From NCBI GenBank assembly GCA_030596395.1, contig JAUVKF010000006.1, positions 1 through 64,000 of the forward strand: DNA of 64,000 bases, read 5' to 3'. The position numbers and the translations under genes were made by a program. The notes beneath the pieces were generated by a model that had not been told where the DNA came from, ran no database searches, and saw only the letters and a program-made list of their open reading frames with translations. Shown here piece by piece: positions 35,625-45,331 of this stretch. Position 1 is the first letter of the stretch; every line of letters starts with the position of its first letter. Source of the DNA: Chlorobiota bacterium (GTDB lineage Bacteria; Bacteroidota; Bacteroidia; Bacteroidales; F082).

Positions 35625-35787
35625 TGCTTTAAGTTTTAAACTTAAAGCAGGAACCTTCGCTCATCCGGATTTGCTCCGAAGGAGTGCCTTTGGTACAATC
35701 CGGATGTTAGATTGACATGATTTTTAATCATTTATCCCGGATTGTAAATCCATGGCTCTATGGGTCGGAATTGCAAATTCTGACCAG
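35625..35787. repeat. Left direct repeat flanking the ORF6N gene
   Basis: CTTTAAGTTTTAAACTTAAAG forms a palindrome at 35627-35647. A stretch at about 35699-35787 (ATGTTAGATTGACATG ... GATTGTAAATCCATGGCT ... TCTGACCAG) recurs almost unchanged after the ORF6N gene. Confidence 0.75.
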
Positions 35788-35850
35788 ATGGTTTGTCTTT
35801 ACAAAATGATTTTAGACTACTTTTATAATTGAAAAATCAAAACTAATCAG

Positions 35851-36444
35851 ATGCCTGGAAAAAACAAGGAAATCAGTCTGCCTGACGAAAGAATCTTCAA
35901 TAAAATTTATCTGATCCGAGGACAAAAAGTAATGTTAGATGCTGATCTTGCCGAATTATATGATGTTGAAACGAAAATGTTGAAAAGAGCTGTCCGCAGA
36001 AATATAACCAGATTTCCAGATGATTTCATGTTTGAATTAACAAAAGAAGAATGGACGAACTTGAGGTACCAATTCGGCACCTCAAATGAAAATGAGAACT
36101 TGAAGCGTCAATCTGACTCCTCAAGTTCAGAAGCAAATGCAGGCTGGGGAGGTTCTCGGTATTTACCTTTTGCTTTCACCGAACAGGGTGTAGCTATGCT
36201 TTCGGGTGTATTGAACAGCCCTCGTGCTGTGGCAGTGAATATCAAGATCATGCGCATTTTTGTGAAAATGAGGCAAATGATCTCAGGGTACAAAGATTTG
36301 TTGGACAAAATAGAAAAACTGGAAGCAATACAAGAAAGCAGCAATAAGCACATCGGTAATATCTACAAAATAATCAAGGAATTATTAGAACCGGAATATA
36401 AAAACCGAAAACCGCTTGGTTTTAAAATAAAGGGGAGAAAATAA
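35851..36444 (+). CDS. ORF6N domain-containing protein
   Basis: A 197-residue protein. The ORF6N DNA-binding domain covers about residues 12-95 (IYLIRGQKVMLDADLAELY, then TKMLKRAVRRNITRFPDDFM). A FAFTEQGVAMLSGVL segment follows, and the C-terminal third is a coiled coil. ORF6N/KilA-N-type proteins are usually of phage or mobile-element origin and have regulatory roles. It stands alone between two direct repeats of about 85-110 bp and so looks like a mobile cassette. Confidence 0.85.
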   Translation: MPGKNKEISLPDERIFNKIYLIRGQKVMLDADLAELYDVETKMLKRAVRRNITRFPDDFMFELTKEEWTNLRYQFGTSNENENLKRQSDSSSSEANAGWGGSRYLPFAFTEQGVAMLSGVLNSPRAVAVNIKIMRIFVKMRQMISGYKDLLDKIEKLEAIQESSNKHIGNIYKIIKELLEPEYKNRKPLGFKIKGRK

Positions 36445-36461
36445 CCAGATATTTTATTTTC

Positions 36462-36576
36462 TCTGGTTTAAGTTTTAAACTTAAACCAGTTAATATCCGA
36501 ATGTTAGGTTGACATGATTTTTAATCATTTATCCCGGATTGTAAATCCATGGCTCGGAATTACAAATTCCGACCAG
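36462..36576. repeat. Right direct repeat flanking the ORF6N gene
   Basis: CTGGTTTAAGTTTTAAACTTAAACCAG (palindrome) is followed at 36494-36576 by the same unit seen on the left (ATGTTAGGTTGACATG ... GATTGTAAATCCATGGCT ... TTCCGACCAG). It matches the left copy except for a few substitutions and a 7-base deletion. Confidence 0.75.
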
Positions 36577-36604
36577 CAGGAGGTATCTATTTATCGCAAA
36601 AACA

Positions 36605-38866
36605 TTATTCCTTCACTAAAATCCCTTTTACAGCCCGGATATTTTTATCCGACACTTTATAGATATAAATGCCGGGTTGTAAGGAAACAGTAGAAATGGA
36701 GACCTGTTGGCCATAATTATGTTTTCTGTTAATGACCATTCTGCCATGCATGTCGTAAAGGCTTATTTGGGCATCGATAAATACTTGCCGCGATGAGGTG
36801 AAAATCACAACATTTTTGGCAGGATTGGGATAAACGGTAATATTGCTTGTATTGTCATGTAAGTTTCTCGGTACTACCCTTACGAGGGTAGTGTCGAAAG
36901 CCTCGATTATCATAGTACCTACATGAAAATCGGTGAGGTAGATTTTACCATCCGGGCCCACATCTATTCCCCGGGAACCAAAAGTATTGTCCCATCCCCC
37001 ACTTCCGGAACTTTGCGCCGCCAAAACAGGACTGTCGGGAACAGATATATCATAAACATACATACCCTCTTTCTGATCAGCAATGTAGAGATAGTCGTTC
37101 TTTATTTTTACATCCATTACATTATGCACGAATGCCGGAATACTCCCTTCCTGTATAAAATCTGTTCCGTTGAAATGATACCATGCAGCGCCACCAAGTT
37201 TGCAACCAACTGCAATACGGTTGCCATCTTTCGACACAATGTACACTTTACCCGGAGCCGGGGCATGAGCCACCAACCGGAAACTGTCGGCCTCGATTTT
37301 ATATACAGCTACCGACCAAACCGAATTTATCTGTGCACCTACCCAAACCGAATCGCTTTCAACAGTATATACATAAGGAGCACCTTCAACTTTTTTTGTG
37401 CTTAATAATGGATAATTTGGGGCATCGTAAGGGTCGTACAACCGCAGTTCGCCAGCAATGTCAAGACCCCAAAGCGTATTATATGTGCTTGACACTACCC
37501 GTTTTCCCTGATCTGTTTCTGCCATCCGGGTGCCGATACCTGCTCCTGCTGCTTTTCCCACAAGGGTAGATTCTCCTCCTTCGAGCCAGGGTTTCAGGTT
37601 ATAAACTTCGTGGTTGCTGAGCCACACAAGGGTATCGTCAATAAAGACGAAGCTTGCAACAAATTGAGTGAAAATATTCAGTAATTCCTGATCTTGGATA
37701 TATCCCGATGAATAATAAAGGTCGTTGAGTAAATAAGCTGCAAGGCCGTAACCCTCCATGGCAACCCAGAGCGTATCGCCTCGCAAACGCGAAAAGTTTC
37801 CCCAGCCCCCGGTCATGTAAACTTCAGTTGTATCCCAGGGAATAGGGTTGTTGAGGTTGCGCCATACGAAGCCAATCCACTCCGATGAAATAGCAAGATA
37901 ATCGGTGCCATCAGCCAGCGATACATCAAAATGCCAGAGCCCAGGACGAATGTGGTCAATTACATCCAGGTTTCCGTCAGGCAGACCGGTGGCGTCCAGA
38001 ACAGGAACTGTGGTTTTAAGGTTGTACAGGCCGGCCAGGGTAGCCAGATATAGCGTATCGTTACGCGAATCCATGTTAATGATATTGGCTGATGCAATAC
38101 CGGGAATAAAACCATCGATGGTAAAGCGTGCCACTGAATCGAGTGAAGTACCGCTAAATTGAAGCGCCCAAAACTCACCCCTCAGCGCCAGGTTACTGTG
38201 GCCACCGCAAAGGTAAATGATGCTGTCGTTGAGGTCGGCAAACTGCAAATCTTCTAAGTGCGACACCAGGTTATCTGACCAGCTTGCCAGTGGAGTGGAC
38301 ACATCTGCAACATCATACACAGCCACTTGTCCTGCTAAAAATATCCGGCTTCCCACGGCAATCATATCGTTCCTCCGCTCTACACACATTACATTTCCGG
38401 TACCGAATTCCCTGATTTTCTGAAAACCTGTTTCCGCTGTAAAAGTCAGCTCAATGGCTTTATGATGGTTGGCAAAATAGAGTGTATCGTTGTATATATC
38501 GATGTCGAAAGCAGCCGAGTCTCCACCCGTTGGGTAGTGCCCGAGGATGGGCATTTCGGGCTGGGTAATATCGAGGGCCCAAAAACCATCATGGTTGGCT
38601 GCTACGTAAAGTGTATTGCCATCAATGTATGTTTCGTTGACCAGGCTGAAAAAAGCCCTGTGACCGATCAACACTAAACTATCTTCCTGGGTGGCATCGT
38701 ACATGCGCACGCTGCCGCCACAACCCACAAACAGCCGTTGGGTATTGCTATCGTAATTAACATGAAAACCCGACCCGCCGGGTGTTTGCCCAATCTTGTC
38801 GAGTGTTATCTGTCCGGTGGCTACAAAGAATGTTAAAAGCAGCGAAATAGTAGTGATCATTTTCAT
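36605..38866 (-). CDS. Secreted LVIVD/beta-propeller protein with type IX sorting domain
   Basis: A 753-residue protein starting at the ATG at 38866; 19 codons of upstream open frame do not encode an export signal. A signal peptide ends FFVATGQ. The body has repeated short beta units of LVIVD type (for example LYIADQKEGMYVYDISVPDSP). The last 75 residues form a type IX secretion sorting domain (NITVYPNPAKN ... LQPGIYIYKVSDKN ... ILVKE). It should be exported to the cell surface or medium. Function is not evident, and it is probably unrelated to the biosynthetic cluster. Confidence 0.85.
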   Translation of the reverse strand: MKMITTISLLLTFFVATGQITLDKIGQTPGGSGFHVNYDSNTQRLFVGCGGSVRMYDATQEDSLVLIGHRAFFSLVNETYIDGNTLYVAANHDGFWALDITQPEMPILGHYPTGGDSAAFDIDIYNDTLYFANHHKAIELTFTAETGFQKIREFGTGNVMCVERRNDMIAVGSRIFLAGQVAVYDVADVSTPLASWSDNLVSHLEDLQFADLNDSIIYLCGGHSNLALRGEFWALQFSGTSLDSVARFTIDGFIPGIASANIINMDSRNDTLYLATLAGLYNLKTTVPVLDATGLPDGNLDVIDHIRPGLWHFDVSLADGTDYLAISSEWIGFVWRNLNNPIPWDTTEVYMTGGWGNFSRLRGDTLWVAMEGYGLAAYLLNDLYYSSGYIQDQELLNIFTQFVASFVFIDDTLVWLSNHEVYNLKPWLEGGESTLVGKAAGAGIGTRMAETDQGKRVVSSTYNTLWGLDIAGELRLYDPYDAPNYPLLSTKKVEGAPYVYTVESDSVWVGAQINSVWSVAVYKIEADSFRLVAHAPAPGKVYIVSKDGNRIAVGCKLGGAAWYHFNGTDFIQEGSIPAFVHNVMDVKIKNDYLYIADQKEGMYVYDISVPDSPVLAAQSSGSGGWDNTFGSRGIDVGPDGKIYLTDFHVGTMIIEAFDTTLVRVVPRNLHDNTSNITVYPNPAKNVVIFTSSRQVFIDAQISLYDMHGRMVINRKHNYGQQVSISTVSLQPGIYIYKVSDKNIRAVKGILVKE

Positions 38867-38915
38867 TGTATAAAGGTATGGATTATTGGACCTTAGGCAA
38901 GAAAAAGTAAAATAA

Positions 38916-38947
38916 CTTGACAAACGAGGATTGTTGTATTAATTTTG
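38916..38947 (+). promoter_or_regulatory. Bacteroidota-type promoter for the downstream lipoprotein gene
   Basis: CTTG (38916-38919), 20 bp, then TAATTTTG (38940-38947), matching the -33 TTTG and -7 TAnnTTTG pattern with normal spacing. The gene start at 39045 implies a leader of about 90 nt. Confidence 0.5.
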
Positions 38948-39044
38948 ATAGGCTATTAATTCAATTTATGAAAATGTACTACTCATTTTCATCATTGTAA
39001 TATACACAGCTTTATTTAAATATTATTAATTAAACACTCAAGCC

Positions 39045-39740
39045 ATGAAAACAAATGCACCACAAAACTTTTTAGATTGTCATAACATATTGTTATTTCT
39101 TGGAATTATGTTGGCAACAGTTATTTTATCAGCAGGATGCCAAACAAGTCCATTAAGTATTTATGATTTTGATGATGGAACAACACAAGGGTGGAAACTT
39201 ACCGCTGTAGCCGATGATCAACAAAATTTCTACACACCTTTTTTTGATTTATTACATAGTGGAAAGAAAACAAATAGTAAAAAGGGACATTTATTAATTA
39301 GTGGCGGCCAATTTGGCCCTTGGGCTAAATTGTCAGGCTTCCCGGAGAAGACATCAAAATATTGGGAGCTTACCGCATATTATACTGGATTATATGCATA
39401 CAAATCTAACCTATGGCAGGGCATTAAGGGAGTTGAAGTTGATGTAATGGATGAATATGGAATGGGAGTCAATCCTGTTCTGGTAAATATTGGAGTAAGG
39501 GTTGAAATTGCGGGAAAAGACAAGAACATAATGGAAGTAGGCACGCAAGGTAAGCCTTTATTTCATCCAATAAATCATGCGTCTACTGGTAAATGGAGTC
39601 ACCTAAAAGCAAATTTAAATATCCCCTCAAATGCAACCGTTAATCAGGTTTGGATTAAATTCAGAGGGAGTTTAAATCCCGGACTTTATGAGGGTTTTTT
39701 ATACATTGACAATGTGAAACCGATAAAATCAAACCCCTAA
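39045..39740 (+). CDS. Hypothetical lipoprotein with beta-sandwich-like domain
   Basis: A 231-residue protein with a lipobox (LSAGC, Cys32). The mature part starts SIYDFDDGTTQGWKL and ends GLYEGFLYIDNVKPI, typical of carbohydrate-binding-module-like jelly-roll domains, though I cannot name the family. The gene is AT-richer than its neighbours and has its own promoter, so it may be a late insertion next to the cluster's export operon. Confidence 0.65.
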   Translation: MKTNAPQNFLDCHNILLFLGIMLATVILSAGCQTSPLSIYDFDDGTTQGWKLTAVADDQQNFYTPFFDLLHSGKKTNSKKGHLLISGGQFGPWAKLSGFPEKTSKYWELTAYYTGLYAYKSNLWQGIKGVEVDVMDEYGMGVNPVLVNIGVRVEIAGKDKNIMEVGTQGKPLFHPINHASTGKWSHLKANLNIPSNATVNQVWIKFRGSLNPGLYEGFLYIDNVKPIKSNP

Positions 39741-39845
39741 TTGGCGCACGGATGTTTCGCTTGCCATTATTATATTTTCTCCCCCTTTGAGGGAGTTTAA
39801 GAGGAGGGGTGGTATCCCAATTCAACGTATGGGAAGGCTACAAAG

Positions 39846-42800
39846 TCACTTTCCTACTTTACTTTTTAAAATATAGAAAAGGTTTGATGTCAACCTCGTA
39901 TCATCCACTACTTCCAGTGCAACCTTATGCAGCAAGGCAATCTCTTCAATCATCTGTCTTGAAACAAACTCCAGTTTGTGTTCAGTCTTGTTAAATCCAA
40001 AATTGGTGGAAATGAACTCAGTAAACTGCGTTACAAGATGCCGTTTCCTGAGGCCTTTGTCCGAATCGCGAATGATGATCATACCACCGGGATTTGTTTT
40101 TTGAATGCACTTTTCAATGGTCTGTATTTGCAGGTTTTGGGGTAGGTAGTGTAAAACATCATTCAGGATATACACATCAGAGGGTTCTAAATCCAGTTGA
40201 GTGATATCGGCAGTTTCAAATGTGATCCGGTTGTTTTTTATGGCGCAATTATTTGCTACTGCAATTTTGTCTTCATCGTAATCGTATGCTTTGATGGTAC
40301 GCCCTTCAGAAACCATATTGAGCATAAAATCGAGGTAGCCGTAACCGCATCCAAGATCGGTGATAGTGCAACTGCGTGGAATGAGGTTGTTGAAGAAATG
40401 GTAATTGTTCTCTAACCGCAGTTTGATGTGGGTGTACCATTCAAGGGTAGGCCCCTTGTAAATAAAATTCTTGATGATGTAATCGCTCCAGTAATCGGGC
40501 GTTTCAAACTCATTCCTTACAGCAGCAAATTCTTTCCTGAACCATTCATTGACGCCTTTGGTCTGTTCGCGGACAGTTTCACCAAATTCCTTTTTCGCAA
40601 GATCAATTCTTGGTAAGAATTTCGTGGTGACAAGACCACGCTTCAGAAAGAACTCACTTTTCTTCAGCTTTTGGTTCTGGCCATGTATGATAATTGGCAG
40701 GATATCAATCTTCAGTTTAGTCGCAAGGTAAAAGGCCCCTTTGTGGAATCGCTTGATGGTGCCGTCATCGTTGCGGTGGCCTTCAGGAAAGATCATGAAT
40801 GAATAACCATCTGCAATCAGCGCTTTCAGGTCTTCAGCAATGTCTTCGTAACCAATGTCGGATGGCAGGAAATCGGCATATTGTAAAGCTTTACCGTAGA
40901 TCGGATGGGTATAATTTCTTCTGTTTGTCAGAACCAGCACTTTGGGATTCAGCAACATCATCAGCATCAGGTCAACGTGACTCTGGTGGTTGGCAATGAT
41001 GATGGCCGGTTTGCTGTAATCTTCACCCAGTGGGTTGATGATCCTTTTAGGTGAGAGAAAATTCATATAGATCAAAAACCAGGTCATTTTGCTAAAGACC
41101 ACATGGAAAAAATATTTTTTCTGTTTCTTAAATCCCGGAATGATACGCAGGATGAATGATAATATCGTCATCATCAGGGCGCCAATTACAAACACCAAAA
41201 GCGATGCCAGCGAAAAGAAAAGGTCGAGCAGCGTAACCGGCCTGTTGCGCGGGCCTTTCTTGTAGGTGACCATCCATCTGAAAATGGCTGGCAACAGCGT
41301 GAAAGTGATGAAAATTACGGATAGGATGCCGATAATCGACATGGTAGCGATGGACTTCAAAGCCGGATGTTTGGCAAATATTAACACACCAATCCCCAAA
41401 AGGGTTGTGATGCCCGAAATGATCACCGACACTTTGTAAGATGAAATATCCTTCACTCCGTATTTGTATTCCTGCAACAAACCGCGCATGATAAAAATGC
41501 TGTAATCAATTCCCAGTCCGAAAATAAAGGTGAGGATGATGATATTGAAAATGTTGAACGAAATACCCAGCACTGCCATAATACCTACCGTCCACAACCA
41601 ACTGATAAAAATGGGAATCATGGTAACGATGGTCAGTTCAATACGGCCATAGGCGATCAGCAAAATACTGAAAACGATCAATAAGGATATAAGGATTAAT
41701 TTGTCGAAGTTATCTTTGAGTATGCCCACAAATTCACTGGTGATCACCCGCTTATCGATAACCCAGGTGTCGGGTTGCGTCTCAAAAAAATCCAGAACTG
41801 CATTTATATCGTCAGAATCAGTGTTCACCTTTACCACATTAATGATTGCTGAAAGTGTATCGGTATTGATGGTGTAATTGTTAAAATACAGTTTGCTCAA
41901 AATGGGAAACCGGTCAGGTTCAACCGCTTTGAAATCAGCTTTCAACCAGTCGTTGAATTTGTTGAACGCATTGGCTTTAAACTTATGTTGAGATCCAATG
42001 TTTTTCAGGTCATCAATTAATTTTTCCTTTCGGTTTGACCAGAATTCGTTCCATCGTTCAATGGCTTCTCTCTGTCCCAATTCAGAATGAAAAAAATCAC
42101 TAACAACCATTGCATCCTGGATTGCGCCTGCTAGTTTCAGGCTGTCGATTAGTAAAGCCGTTTTTTCATTTATTTGCAAGGCATCTTCCAGGTTTGCACC
42201 CGGCGTGACCAGGTAGATCGTTTTCTTACTCAGGCTGGTAACCTCGTTTAAATCTTTTTCTGCCTTCGACAATTCCTTGCTCATGTAGTTGTTCTTCATC
42301 ATATCCGACTCGAACTCCACATGCTTCCAAAGGAAAAGGAATACAATCGTTAGAAAAAGAATAGCAACCTGTAAATATTTATTATTAGAAAATGGATAAG
42401 CAGCGATACGGTCGATGATACCGGTTTTATTTGTTGTGGATGTGGTTTTCTTTCCCGGCAGGAGATGTGGTAAAACCACCAAAGAAAATAATGCTGCTGC
42501 CAGTACGGCGATGGCAGCAAACATGCCCAGGTCGTTCAGCGCCTGCGAGTTGACGAAGCGAAGGCTAAAGAAAGCACCTGCAGTTGTCATGCTACTCATT
42601 ACCACAGGTGTGGAGAGATCTTTGAGGAGGAGTTTGATATCGTTGTGTTTACGGTAATGCGCGAAAATATGAAGGGCATAATCGAGTGAAATACCCAACA
42701 GAACGGAACCAATTCCCAGTGAAATGGCCGATACTTCGCTTTTGAGCAGGTATAGTGCTGCAATTGAAACAATAGCTCCAAATACAACCGGAAGAAAGAT

Positions 42801-43697
42801 GATCAGAAATGTTCGCTTGCGGCGGAAAAACAGACTGATAAACAGAACAAGCAAAACAATCGCGATAGAGACAGTGATAATGATGTCTTTTTTAATGCGT
42901 TGCGCATTGCCGAGGGCTACCACCGGACTTCCGAAATAATTGACCGTTACATCAGTAAACTCTTCATTTGTAAGATTATCAATGATGAGATCAATCCCCT
43001 CAAATAAGTATTGATTGACAGCAGTATTGTTGGTTGAACGGGGAGTGATCATTAACAGCAAATTCCGCTTGTCTTTGGTCAGGAAATGCCCGTTGTAAAG
43101 GATCATGTTATCGCTTAACTGGAACGACCTGAACTTCTCCATTACAATGGGAGTAAAGTGAAGCGGGTCGCGTGCAATCATCTTTTTGGTTCCCATCCCC
43201 ATTGGGGATACAAGGCTCCTGTAATTTGCTTCCAACGTTGAAGCAATGTTTTCTTCAGTAATCAATGAATCAATCTTCTGATAATCATTTTCGTCAAGAA
43301 AGAGTGGAAGATGTTCGTAAACCACATTGTATATTTCCAGCATTTCCACATCCTCAGGTGGTTTATCGATGGAGCGCAGGTGATCCGGAATAAATTGTTG
43401 TTGAAGCGAATCTTTTAAACGATCGGCAAACCGGGTGAGCAGTTTCGGGTTAGCTTCTGCAGTTGAATCACTTAACCTGATGTTGAAAATAACCTTGTCC
43501 ATGAACTTTGCATTGGAAAGCACAAAGTTGAGGTTGCTGATCTTTTCACTTTCAGGGAGGATTTTCGTAATGTCCTCACTGAACTTAAGTTTTGAAGCCA
43601 GGTATACGGAATAGCCGAATACTAACAATATCAAAAAGATAAATATCCATTTGTATTGTTTTGCGATCCGGTATATGAATAGGAAGAATGTGCTCAT
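39846..43697 (-). CDS. RND/MMPL exporter fused to PlsC-type acyltransferase and methyltransferase
   Basis: A 1283-residue three-part protein. Residues 1 to about 850 form an MMPL/RND permease: a first helix at about 12-35, a large periplasmic loop, a helix bundle, a second loop and a second bundle. Residues about 885-1060 are a 1-acyl-glycerol-3-phosphate acyltransferase domain (NHQSHVD at 903-909, FPEGHRND near 969-976). Residues about 1095-1283 are a SAM methyltransferase (DLGCGYG at 1114-1120, LNDVLHYLP). In aryl-polyene clusters exporters, acyltransferases and methyltransferases are usually separate genes. The fusion suggests that acylation, methylation and export are coupled at the membrane. 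Confidence 0.87.
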   Translation of the reverse strand: MSTFFLFIYRIAKQYKWIFIFLILLVFGYSVYLASKLKFSEDITKILPESEKISNLNFVLSNAKFMDKVIFNIRLSDSTAEANPKLLTRFADRLKDSLQQQFIPDHLRSIDKPPEDVEMLEIYNVVYEHLPLFLDENDYQKIDSLITEENIASTLEANYRSLVSPMGMGTKKMIARDPLHFTPIVMEKFRSFQLSDNMILYNGHFLTKDKRNLLLMITPRSTNNTAVNQYLFEGIDLIIDNLTNEEFTDVTVNYFGSPVVALGNAQRIKKDIIITVSIAIVLLVLFISLFFRRKRTFLIIFLPVVFGAIVSIAALYLLKSEVSAISLGIGSVLLGISLDYALHIFAHYRKHNDIKLLLKDLSTPVVMSSMTTAGAFFSLRFVNSQALNDLGMFAAIAVLAAALFSLVVLPHLLPGKKTTSTTNKTGIIDRIAAYPFSNNKYLQVAILFLTIVFLFLWKHVEFESDMMKNNYMSKELSKAEKDLNEVTSLSKKTIYLVTPGANLEDALQINEKTALLIDSLKLAGAIQDAMVVSDFFHSELGQREAIERWNEFWSNRKEKLIDDLKNIGSQHKFKANAFNKFNDWLKADFKAVEPDRFPILSKLYFNNYTINTDTLSAIINVVKVNTDSDDINAVLDFFETQPDTWVIDKRVITSEFVGILKDNFDKLILISLLIVFSILLIAYGRIELTIVTMIPIFISWLWTVGIMAVLGISFNIFNIIILTFIFGLGIDYSIFIMRGLLQEYKYGVKDISSYKVSVIISGITTLLGIGVLIFAKHPALKSIATMSIIGILSVIFITFTLLPAIFRWMVTYKKGPRNRPVTLLDLFFSLASLLVFVIGALMMTILSFILRIIPGFKKQKKYFFHVVFSKMTWFLIYMNFLSPKRIINPLGEDYSKPAIIIANHQSHVDLMLMMLLNPKVLVLTNRRNYTHPIYGKALQYADFLPSDIGYEDIAEDLKALIADGYSFMIFPEGHRNDDGTIKRFHKGAFYLATKLKIDILPIIIHGQNQKLKKSEFFLKRGLVTTKFLPRIDLAKKEFGETVREQTKGVNEWFRKEFAAVRNEFETPDYWSDYIIKNFIYKGPTLEWYTHIKLRLENNYHFFNNLIPRSCTITDLGCGYGYLDFMLNMVSEGRTIKAYDYDEDKIAVANNCAIKNNRITFETADITQLDLEPSDVYILNDVLHYLPQNLQIQTIEKCIQKTNPGGMIIIRDSDKGLRKRHLVTQFTEFISTNFGFNKTEHKLEFVSRQMIEEIALLHKVALEVVDDTRLTSNLFYILKSKVGK

Positions 43698-43747
43698 CCG
43701 GCGGTTTTATAAATAGCAAAATTAAAAAGTTATTAGTCCAATCCCCC

Positions 43748-43891
43748 CTCGTTGGTGTCGACACTAACGAGCGATCTTTTAAACCCTGGTAATTGTCATC
43801 ACCGACCGGAAGCTTATGAGGTAATATATATTCTTCGAAATTAACTCTCGTTGGTGAGGACACCGACGAGGGAAACGGTCGACACCAACGA
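43748..43891. repeat. Palindromic CTCGTTGGTGTCGAC-type repeats
   Basis: CTCGTTGGTG-TCGA-CACTAACGAG (43748-43771) is a near-perfect palindrome. A variant CTCGTTGGTGAGGACACCGACGAG is at 43847-43870, and a half copy CGGTCGACACCAACGA at 43876-43891. They occupy the gap between the exporter and glycosyltransferase genes. Confidence 0.65.
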
Positions 43892-43900
43892 TGGTTAAGT

Positions 43901-45124
43901 TTAGGTGGTTTTATGTTTGATAACGATAGATATCTTCATGATCAAATAGGTGATTATTCCAATAACCAAACCCAATCCCAGTCCAAAAACCATACTACCC
44001 ACTACATATTGATATATACTGTATCCAAGGTCCTGAAATGTGACATAAAAGTGGCCATCCATTATTTGTTGTTTGAGTTGGATAAGGGTTTCTTTCGTGA
44101 GGTTTTCGGGGTTGCTTACCACAAAACCACCAGTTTTATAGCTGAAATAGATTAGAAATGGAATCAGTGGCGGGATTGAAATATTGGAGGCCGCCAGCAC
44201 CAGTATCTTATTCAGCCGGAAAAAATGGGCAAGAAAAGCAGCAGTCAGCATCTGGAAGCCCCATATAGGCACAATGCCCATGAAGATACCAAAACCAATA
44301 GCGCTTGAAACTTTCGCAGGATTTTCATTGTGCAGTTGTAATTGGTCACGCACGATGTCGGTAAATTTATTTCGGGTCAGGTAACGGAAAGCATTCCGGA
44401 GAACAATATAGAGGAAGGTAATGAGCACCAAAACTGTGTTTAAAACACTGATCCGGGCAAAGTCGGGCAGGGGCCGAAAGTGGGAAACCCTTTCTTCGGG
44501 GTAATCTACCCTAATGGGAACGGGAATTACCTTAATACCACTCCATGCAGAGCGCACCAACACCTCAATCTCAAATTCATATTTATTGGTGAAGAATTTC
44601 GAATTTTTATAAAATTTGATTGGATACAGTCGAAATCCGGATTGTGTATCTGGTAGTTTCTGACCGGTTTCGGCCCAGAACCAGAAATTGGAAAATTTAT
44701 TGGCAAAGGTGTTTTTTGAAGGCATCCCTTCAACTTCAATATTCCGCGAACCGATGATCAGGGCATCGGAATCTTCTTTTAATTTTTCTGCGAAAACCCG
44801 GAGGTCTTCAGCAAAATGCTGGCCATCAGCATCTATGGTTATGGCATAATCAAATCCTTTTTCCAGTGCAAGCTTAAATCCCTGGCGGATGGCGTACCCT
44901 TTGCCTTTGTTTTGGTCGTAGCTGATCAAATCAATGCCATGGATTTCAGTAAGCAAATCTTTTGTTTGATCCGTTGACCCATCATTAACAACAATGATTT
45001 CGGTTGTGTATTGCCGAACATCTTCAATCACTTTTAATAAAGTCTTATGGTTGTTGTAAGTCGGAATAATCACACAGACTTTTTGGCCTTTGAAAATATC
45101 TTTGAAGTGTGGTTGTTGGCTCAT
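43901..45124 (-). CDS. GT2 glycosyltransferase with C-terminal DUF2062 membrane domain
   Basis: A 407-residue protein. The GT2 domain is at about residues 12-235 (CVIIPTYNN, VVNDGSTDQT, TIDADGQH as DxD region, then QSGFRLYP). A DUF2062 membrane domain follows (about 260-400, with SAIGFGIFMGIVPIWGFQ). The same two-domain protein occurs in aryl-polyene gene clusters, where it is thought to add a sugar or head group at the inner membrane. The gene order here (exporter, GT2, LolB, LolA) also fits such clusters. Confidence 0.87.
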   Translation of the reverse strand: MSQQPHFKDIFKGQKVCVIIPTYNNHKTLLKVIEDVRQYTTEIIVVNDGSTDQTKDLLTEIHGIDLISYDQNKGKGYAIRQGFKLALEKGFDYAITIDADGQHFAEDLRVFAEKLKEDSDALIIGSRNIEVEGMPSKNTFANKFSNFWFWAETGQKLPDTQSGFRLYPIKFYKNSKFFTNKYEFEIEVLVRSAWSGIKVIPVPIRVDYPEERVSHFRPLPDFARISVLNTVLVLITFLYIVLRNAFRYLTRNKFTDIVRDQLQLHNENPAKVSSAIGFGIFMGIVPIWGFQMLTAAFLAHFFRLNKILVLAASNISIPPLIPFLIYFSYKTGGFVVSNPENLTKETLIQLKQQIMDGHFYVTFQDLGYSIYQYVVGSMVFGLGLGLVIGIITYLIMKISIVIKHKTT

Positions 45125-45178
45125 TTAAGAAATATGCAGTTCAGCAAAAATACTTTTTTTGGGATTCAAGTAGTAATT

Positions 45179-45326
45179 CTTCAAGCGTGGACGCTTGAAG
45201 CAGCGATGGAATAAAATATACGTTTAATTCCGAAGGAGGAACGACCGACGGAATCTCCTGAGTTGGAACAAGAAAAATACAAGGGGATTGCCGCGCTCCA
45301 TTTCATTCCGCTCGCAATTAAACGTA
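45179..45326. repeat. Hairpin and inverted-repeat element
   Basis: CTTCAAGCGT-GG-ACGCTTGAAG (45179-45200) is a perfect hairpin. It is followed by a 108-bp element with perfect 11-bp ends TACGTTTAATT (45219-45229) and AATTAAACGTA (45316-45326). No coding content. Confidence 0.65.
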
Positions 45327-45331
45327 CTTAA

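Noticed and set aside
38871-38901. Minus-strand promoter (CTTG-19 bp-TACCTTTA) for the sorting-domain protein
   Set aside because: The predicted transcription start would fall on or after the start codon at 38866, leaving no leader, so the match is probably chance.
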